From: Chthoniobacter flavus
GTDB taxonomy: Bacteria > Verrucomicrobiota > Verrucomicrobiia > Chthoniobacterales > Terrimicrobiaceae
Length of the DNA: 34,149 nucleotides
Reading direction: 5' to 3'
Assembly: GCA_020718585.1 (NCBI GenBank)
Contig: DYRS01000006.1
Coordinates: 1-34,149 of the forward strand
The notes under the pieces are model-generated. The model was not told where the DNA came from. It did no database searches and was given only the letters and a program-made list of their open reading frames with translations. Position numbers and translations under genes: made by a program. Shown here one piece after another: positions 14,953-24,000 of this stretch (position 1 is its first letter; the number at the start of each line of letters is the position of its first letter).

Positions 14953-15008
14953 AATCCCGCCCTTTCTCCGGCGGGGTCCGATGAGGATCGTATGGGCCAA
15001 TTCTGCCC

Positions 15009-18000
15009 ATGTCCGGATATTTTCACTCCTCCGATCTGCAACCGACCTCCGCGCCACCGCGCGGGGGGGCGGAAGCGCATGGTTCGGAGCGGGGGAGATC
15101 ATCGAAATCCCGGTGCCTGGCATCCCGTGTTTTCGAGATTTGCAGGCGCGCGGCCCTTGCTGTCCTCATGGCCCTTGTCGTGATAAGCTCTCCGTCCACG
15201 GTCCTTGCCGGTGACATCCTTCGCGGCGGGGCGACCTCGGGAAACAGCCGGAAAAGCTCCGAGGTCAGGGCAAATGCCGGGGCATCCGCCGCGTCGCTTG
15301 CGAAGGCAAAGGCGGCGGACCGCCTCGCGCGGACCTCGCAGGCGATCGCCGCGATGGGGAACCTTCAGGCATCCGCCCGCGCGGCGGCGGGTGCCGTCCC
15401 CGACGGGCTCGCGACCGGAGGGCTGGAGCCGCTGGCTGGCGGGACATGGACCGGTGCCGGACTGCCCGCGCAATCCGGCAGCAGCGTCAGGATCAGGCAA
15501 ACCACCGCCCAGGCACTCCTCGACTGGAAAACCTTCAACGTCGGCAAGAACACCAGCCTCATCTTTGATCAATCTGCCGGCGGGAGCGACTCGGGAAAAT
15601 GGATCACCTTCAACAAGGTCTTCGACCCGTCGGGAAAACCCTCCGAAATCCGGGGCAGCATCAAGGCCGACGGCCAAGTCTATATTATCAACCAGAACGG
15701 GATCATCTTCGGTGCCGGCAGCCAGGTGAACGCACGCTCTCTCGTTGCGTCGTCGCTCCCGATCAATGACAATTTGATCGCGCGGGGGCTGCTGAACCAG
15801 AAGGCGAATGCTCCGGAGTTTCTCTTTTCGGCACTGACCACCGGCACGTTCAACCCGGCTGTAGCGGACCCGGCCAGCGGAAGCCCGGCCCAACTTGATC
15901 CAAGCAAGCCGGTGGGGGATGTTGTTGTCGAGCGCGGTGCGCTGCTTGCGAGCCCGGTGACCAACGAAGGCTACGGCGGGAAGATCATGCTCGTCGGAAA
16001 AAACGTACGCAACGACGGGGTCATTGTCACGCCCGCCGGGCAAACGATCCTCGCGGCTGGGCTGCAGGTCGGGATTGATGCGCACAGTGCGGCAGATCCC
16101 AGCCTGCGCGGGCTCGATGTCTTTGTCGGTGCTGTCAGTGCCGCAACCCTCGGCTCCGGGGGCGAGGCAAAAAATACCGGCCTGATCGAGGCCGCCCGCG
16201 GGAGCATCATCATGGCAGGCAAACACGTCCTCCAATACGGCGGGCTTGAGAGCAGCACCTCGGTGGACGTGAACGGGCGAATTGACCTCCTCGCCAATTA
16301 CGGGGCGGTCGCCAACCCCGCCTACGATCCCACCAACCCGGCCATCGGTTTGCCCTTCCTATTCCAGGAGAGCGGGCTTGTGGAGCTGGGGCCCGATGCT
16401 GTGGTCCGCGTCCTTCCCGAGTGGTCCAGCCTGAAAACGCTTGCGACGGCATCCCTGCCCCTGCGCTCGCAGGTCAACATCCAGGGCCGGACTGTTCACC
16501 TTTCGAAGGGCTCGATGGTGCTCGCCCCGAATGCGAAGGTGAACGTCGATGCGGGCGAATGGATCTTCGAGCCATCGGTGACCAGTCCCCGCTCGACGTT
16601 CGTTTATTCGGCGGGACAGATCTCCATCGACGAGGACGCGTTCATCGACGTTTCCGGCTCGACCGACGTTTTCACCCCGCTCGCCCAGCACATCATGACC
16701 TTGCAGCTTCGCGGCGCCGAGCTGGCGGACTCCCCCCTACAGCGTTCGGCCGGACTGCGCGCGGTCGATCTGGTCATCGACATGAGGGTGAGCGGATCAT
16801 TTTACGGGCGCGAATGGGTCGGCACTCCGCTGGGCGACGTGACCGGATACCTCAACCTCATCGAGCGCACCGTCGGACAGCTCACGATGGAGGGTGGCGA
16901 TATCAATCTCCGGTCCGGCGGCTCGGTGGTCCTCCGCAAGGGTGCCTCCCTTGACGCCTCGGGCGGATTCACCCGCAACGAAGGCGGAAAAATCCAAACC
17001 TCACGGGTCCGTCTCGGACGCTATCTCATTGATATCGACGAGGCGACACCCGACCGGATCTACGATGGCCTCTACGACGGGAAAATGACCCGCTCGTCGA
17101 AAAAATGGGGGGTTTCCAAAACCTACCTCAACGCCCTGGCTCCGCTCGGTGGTTACTCTCAGAAGGAATACATCGCCGGAGCCAATGCCGGAACGATCTC
17201 GATCTCCGCACCATCAATGGCGCTCGATGGGGATATGAAGGCCGGGCGCATCATCGGGCCGCGGCAACTGCGCGACTCGATGGTCTCCAGCAGCCTGCCC
17301 GGCGTCGGCCGCCTGGAGCTTCGTTTCGAGGCCCAGGATGATGACCCCACGAGGAGCAGCAACAAGTTCGGACACATTTCGCCCACCCCGCCGACCATCA
17401 CATTCAGTCAGGGGGCAAGCGCGGCTGGCGTCCCCGTATTCTCGATGGCGGCCGACGATTCGGCTCCCGCGCTTCCTGCGAGCCGGCAATCTCATGTCGC
17501 ACTTTCTCCCGACCTGCTTGGCGATGACCGTTTTGGCGAGGTCCTCATCCGCAACGGTGACGGCGATATTAAAATCGGCAAGGACACAACATTGCGCGTG
17601 CCGGCCGGCGGCGAACTCGACTTCACCGGCGCCAACATTTTCGTTGACGGCACTATTTATGCACCGGGCGGAACGGTCGATCTTGTGGCCTATACGTTCT
17701 CTCCCTACCGCGCGAAGTTTTTGACTGCCGCGGATGTGCTTCCCGCTCCGAACTTCACGCGGGGGATCGTCAGGCTCTCGCCGGGTGCCACGATCAGTGC
17801 CGCAGGACAGATTCATGACGACCGGCCGACCGGCGGCATTGGCAATACCGCGCCCATCGCCAGAGCGGGGGGATCGGTCACACTCGAAGGCTTCACTGTC
17901 GAACTCGAAGAGGGCAGCATGGTGGATGTCTCCGGCGGCATCGCCTATGGTGCCAACGGAAAACACAAATACGGCGACGCCGGTTCGATTTCCCTCCTCG

Positions 18001-21000
18001 CCGGCCAAGACCCAAACCTGACGGGAATTTTGGGTGGCCGACTCGTGCTCGAGGGTCGCCTGGCCGGGTATTCCGGCGCACACGGGGGATCGCTTACGAT
18101 CAAGGCGCCTCTCGTTCAGGTCGGGGGTGCCTCGGCCCGCGAGAACACCTTTGTCGTGCAGCCGGGGTTTTTCAACGAGGGCGGGTTCGCACGGTTTGAG
18201 CTGATCGGGATTGGAGCCACGGAAGCCGGGGTAACGGTTCCGGGCGTCTTCGTTGTTCCGGGAACGATCATCGAGCCACGGGTCACCAGCGCGGTCGCGG
18301 TTCCGTTCGGTCGGCGCGGTCGCCCGGAATTCCGTCCTGTTCAAAAACCGGTCGGCCTGCGCGATCCTGTGAGCCTCACGTTGCGGGCTATCGGAGCCAA
18401 GGATAACCTCAGCAATATCCCGAGTGTTCGTGGCGATCTGATGTTCGGTGAAGGGACTGCGATCCTAGCCGATCCCGGCGCGGAAGTTGCCCTCATCGGA
18501 CAGACCGTCACGGTTCTCGGGACAGTGAGTGCTCCGGGGGGCAGCATTACGATTGATGGCGGGGACGCCTATCCGGAGTTGGTTGCCGGGCCTGTCGCGC
18601 TGCCCACCGTTTATATTGGACCCTCTGCGCGCCTTTCTGCGGCCGGCACAACCGTCCTGCTCCCCGATTCCTATGGGCGCAGGCGCGGATACGTCCTGCC
18701 CGGTGGAACCATCGAAATCTCCGGCAATATCGTGGCGGAGGCGGGTGCTGTGCTCGATGTCTCTGGCACCGCCGACTTTCTCGACTTCACCCCCGCAGAG
18801 CTCGGGCTGGTCGAATCCCCGAACGTACCAAAAAATAGTGGCGTCAATGCGCCTCTGTATTCGCTCCAAGTGCAGCGCACGCGCGTCGAGAGCAATGGTG
18901 GCGCGATCTTTCTCAATGGGTCTCAGATGCTGCTCTCCGATGCGACGCTGCTGGGCCATCCCGGCGGGCCGACCGCACTTGGCGGCTTCCTCTCGGTCTC
19001 CTCGGGCCGCTACGTGCCGCCCGGCACCCCCAGCACGACGGCCGATATCAACCTGGTCGTGAAGCAAGGAGGCAGCGTTCTCGGCGGCGGCTCCAGAGGG
19101 GTTGGAATCCCGGTCTTTGATTCATCGGGCACCCCGGTCGTTGGCATGGGGCATTTTTCAGCCGACCGGTTCCTTGCGGGCGGGTTTTCGGCACTTGAGC
19201 TGGGCGGCAACGTGCGGTTCAACGGGCCGGTATCGATCACTGCGCCTCTGGCGATCCTGCTCGGCAGCGGCGGAGTTGTGGAAGCCAATTCCCCGGTCAA
19301 GCTTTCGGCTCCCTACATTCGGGTCGGACAACCATTTCCAGATCCGCTTGCAGCGGATGAAAAGGCTGCGCTTTTTCGGGCCTTCGACAATAACGGGAAC
19401 GAACTCCCCAACTTCAACCCTTCGCCAACTTCCGGTGCCGGGAGCATCGATCTCACCGCAAGCCTCCTCGATGTCGGAACGCTTATTCTCAACAATATCG
19501 GCAGGGCCGAGCTTTCCGCACCTGGCGGTGACATCCGTGGCAACGGGGTCTTTGTGATGGCTGGCGATCTGGTGCTGAAGGCCGGGCAGATCTATCCCAC
19601 CACCGCCGCCAAGTTCGATATTTTTGTTTATGACAACACGGTCACAGGCGCGCCTGGCAGCGTGAGCGTCCAGGGTTCGGGCACCCGCCCGCTGCCGATG
19701 TCGGCAGGCGGAAGCCTGCGAATCATGGCCTCCGTCATCGAACAGGGGGGGACGCTGCGCGCTCCCTTCGGGAATATCGCTCTGGGCTGGGATGGGATTG
19801 TTGAGGAGCCCACAAACGATGTGGTCGGAGATGCTGCGGGTGCCATGACAACCCCGGTCACCCAGCGGCTCACGCTTTCGGCAGGAAGCGTCACTTCGGT
19901 TTCCGCCATCGATCCGCTCACCGGCGCGGCTGCCATCATCCCATATGGCATGAGCCCGGACGGGCTCCGGTGGATCGATCCCACCGGGCTCGATGTCACG
20001 CTTGCCGGTCTTCCTGAAAAGGCCGTTTCGTTTGGTGCGCGGAATATCGACATGGCGGCGGGTTCGGTGGTGGATGTCCGCGGCGGAGGCGACCTGTCTG
20101 CCTACCGCTGGGTGCAGGGAGTCGGAGGATTCGGCGACATCCTGGCCAACGAAAATAGCTTTGCCGTCGTGCCCGGCTACGCATTCAACTATGCGCCATA
20201 CGCCCCATTTAATCCGAGTGCGGACGATCTGCTCGGGGATCGCGGGTATCAGAACTCGAATCTGAAAGTTGGGGATACGATCACGCTGCGAGGCAGTGCT
20301 GCACTGCCTGCCGGAACTTACACGCTGCTGCCGGCGCGCTATGCGCTGATGCCCGGCGGGGTTCTTGTGACGCCGTTCGACACGCTGGAAGTGAGTTCGA
20401 GAGATCCCTTCTCACGTTACCAATCGAGCACGCCGGGAACAATCGCCCTTGAGGACGGTTCGTATCTTGTCGCCGGACGCGTGTCCAATGCGCTGGCACC
20501 CGGGCGGGGAGCTTCCGCAACAGCCACCACATTTCAAGTGCTGACCAGTGAAGCCATCCGCGCACGTTCGCAATACGAGGACTATCATGCCAACGACTTC
20601 CTGCGGCGGGCCGCCGCCGATCATGAACAGTCGGCCCAGCGGCTCCCGTCCGACGCTGGGAGCGTGCAATTTTTCTCAGCCTCGGGGCTTGTTCTCGAGG
20701 GTGCCGTCCTGGCCCAGGCTGCCTCGGGCGGGAGGGGCGGGTTTGTTGACATTGCGGTGCCGGGAGCGGTCTCGATCACGGGGGGGGGCGCCGCGCCCGC
20801 TCCGGGGACAGTCGCATTGAAAGCCTCGGTGCTTTCTTCATGGGGAGTCGAGAGCCTGCTCGTCGGCGGGAGCCGCAGCGGCTCCGCGCTCGATGTCCGC
20901 GCTACAAGCATCACCCTCGACAACCCCGGATCCGCACTCACGGGGCCGGAAATTATTCTTGCGGCGCGGCAGAACCTCACGCTTGCCGATAACGCGCAGC

Positions 21001-24000
21001 TCGTGTCCACGGGAGAACTCACCCAACCGGGTGCTGCCCTGACGATCACGGGGGACGGTGCGCTGGTCCGCGTGACCGGAGATGGCGCCGCGACAGTTTC
21101 CCGCACGGGCTTCGTCAACTCCCCGCTGGTCGGCCTCACCATCGGGGCGGCCGCTGTGGTATCGGGCACAGGGATCACGCTTGATTCGACCTACGACACC
21201 GACCTCGACCCGACAGCAAGACTCGAAGGTGAGAATTTTTATCTCAACAGCGGGCGAATCAGCATTCTGCTCGACAACCCGGCACCCGCCGCGCCTGCCT
21301 TTGGCCTCGTGCTCGCCGGCCCGGCGCTCCAGAGCCTCGCCGGGGCGGGATCTCTCTCCCTTCTCAGCTACTCATCGCTCGACGTTTACGGCATCGGGAC
21401 GATTCCTTTCGGCAACCCCGAGTCGCTCGTTCTGCGCGCCGGCGCGGTCCGCGGGTTCAACCAAGCGGGGGGAACCGTCACCATCCAGGCCGGAGAGCTT
21501 CTCCTCGACAACTCGCAGGGAGCGCTTGCTCCCGCAGACGAGCAGGCCGCCAATGGCACGCTCGTCCTCGACATCGGCACTCTCCGCGTCGGAAAAAATG
21601 TGGTTGCCGTCAGGCAGTTTACCGACCTCGTCGTCAATGCGAGCGGCGGCATTTTTCTCGATGGCGAGGGTGGCCTTGCCACATCGGGGAATTTCCGGGG
21701 TGCCGTCTCCGGCATTACCGCCGCCTCTGCCTCGCGGCAGGCACTTTCGGCTGACGGGGACTTTGTCCTGCTGGCAGCGGTCGGCACTCCCACCTACCAA
21801 AGCGGCCTGGGCGCAACCCTTGCGGTCTCGGGCCGCACGGTCACTTTGAACCCCGGCATCGTTCTCCCAAGCGGACGGCTTGAAGTGACCTCTTCGGCAG
21901 GCGCATTGTCCCTTGGGGGGAATGTGGACGTTGCCGGGCGGGCGCTTGTCTTTTTTGACGTCGAGCGGTTCACCGGCGGCGGATCGCTCGACCTTTCGGC
22001 AACCGGTGGCGATATCACAATCGCCGGGGCCGTCGATGTTTCTGCGCCAGCGGGCGGTGGCAATGCCGGGTCGGTCGCTCTTTCCGTGCCCGATGGCGCC
22101 CTGCACCTGACTGGCTCGCTTGCGGGCACTCCCGGCGCGGGAGGGGGAGCCGGCGCATTCTCGCTCGACACGCTGGGCCTCAGCGCGCCGGGCGAATTCG
22201 ATTTCCTGAATGCAACGCTCGATGCGGGATCGTTCTTCGCCTCCCGGTCGTTCCGCGCGCGCACCGGAGACGTCACGCTTTCCGGGTCCGCCACGGCAAG
22301 GGACTTCCGGCTTTTTGCTGACACCGGTGCCATCACGATATCAGGGACAATTGATTCCCACGGAGCGACCGGCGGCAGCGTTCACCTTGCTTCCCATCAT
22401 GACCTCACCGTCGCTTCCGGCGCGCTCATTACTGTCGAGGGCGACGATTTCGACAATGCTGGAAAAGGAGGACGCGTGACGCTCGAGGCGGGAACCCAGC
22501 GCGATGGAGCCGCCGGGCCGGGCGAGGTCGTCATCGCCGGAGGTTCAAAAATCGACCTCTCGGTGCTGGCGAATGACGTGGCGGGCTTAGGCACCAGCAC
22601 CTTCCGGGGGCAGTTCCAAGGGACCCTCCACATCCGGGCACCTCAGAATGCGGGCGGGACAGATCTTAAGGTCGCCGCGATCAATGGGCTCATCGAGGAT
22701 GCCTCCAGCCTCCTCGTGGAAGGCTTCCATGTCACCGACCTCACAAACCCTGCTGGAAGCCAGATCACAGCGGCTGTCCGCTCGGCAATCCAAACAAACG
22801 GAAACACCTTCGGTGCGAATACCGGAACCCTCTTGACCGCTGGCTCAATCACCCAGCGCCTTCTGGCATCGAATGCCGGACTGGCCGCCACCCTGGTGGT
22901 GGCACCCGGAGCGGAAATTGTGAATCGCACCGGTGGCCTGTCCCTGCTCACCGACTGGAACCTGGCGGCATTCCGCTTCGGGCTAGAAAATGCCCCCGGC
23001 GTGCTCAGCATCCGGGCGGCTGGCGATATCGTTTTTGAAGGGGCGTTGAGCGATGGATTCAATGGTGGAACAAGCCTCTGGGCGTCCCCGCTCATGGCGA
23101 ATAACCCGCTCCAGCCGATGAATGCCCAGACGTGGTCCTACCGGATCACTGCCGGTTCGGATACCCAATCCGCCGATGTCTCAGCCATCCGGGGAGCGGG
23201 CTCGATCAAGCTCGGCAAGGACTACGGCGCAGCCGCCACGGCAGGTGGTGCCACCGCCTACACCCCCGACTATGTGGCGTCCCGCTACCAGGCGATCCGC
23301 ACCGGCTCAGGAGGCATCTCCCTGGCTGCGGCGACAGACATCCAGCTTCTCAACCAGTTCGCCGTCATTTACACGGCTGGCACCCGGCTTTCTTCCGAAA
23401 ATTCGATTTATGCGCTCGGTGATTTTGAGATCCCCCACCTTGTCCCCGATGCCGGGCCAACGAATGTCGCCGATTCCTACGTTCTCGGAAAGCAGCAACA
23501 GGTTACGACCGCACAATACTCGGTCGCGGGAGGTGACATCTCACTCACCGCAGGCAATGACATTGCCCGCCTCACTCGCAATTCCTCCGGGCTCATCGAC
23601 GATTCCTCTCGCCAGACACCCACCAATTGGCTCTACCGCAGAAGCTATGTGGACGAATCGGGAGAATACGGACGAAGCGGCCTCAAATTTACTACTTCTG
23701 GCTCGCGCTATGTGAACGATCCGGATTCCTCGACAACGTGGTGGGTGGATTTCACAAACTTTTTTGAGGGCGTTGGCACCCTCGGCGGCGGAAACATCCG
23801 GATTTCCGCCGGGCAGGATATCCGTAATATCGACGCCGTGGCACCCACGACGGCGCGGGCGCCGCGCGGGATCGCCGACGAATCACTGATCCTCGAAATG
23901 GGAGGCGGCGACATTTTAATCAATGCCGGACGCGATATCAGCGGGGGGCTCTACTATGTCGAGCGGGGCGGCGGCGTTCTGAAGGCCGGTCGAGATGTCA

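Noticed and set aside
16421-16954. Overlapping open frames of 80-180 codons inside the haemagglutinin gene and elsewhere
   Set aside because: They are antisense or out-of-frame shadows in GC-rich coding DNA, rich in Arg, Ser or Pro and without domains.
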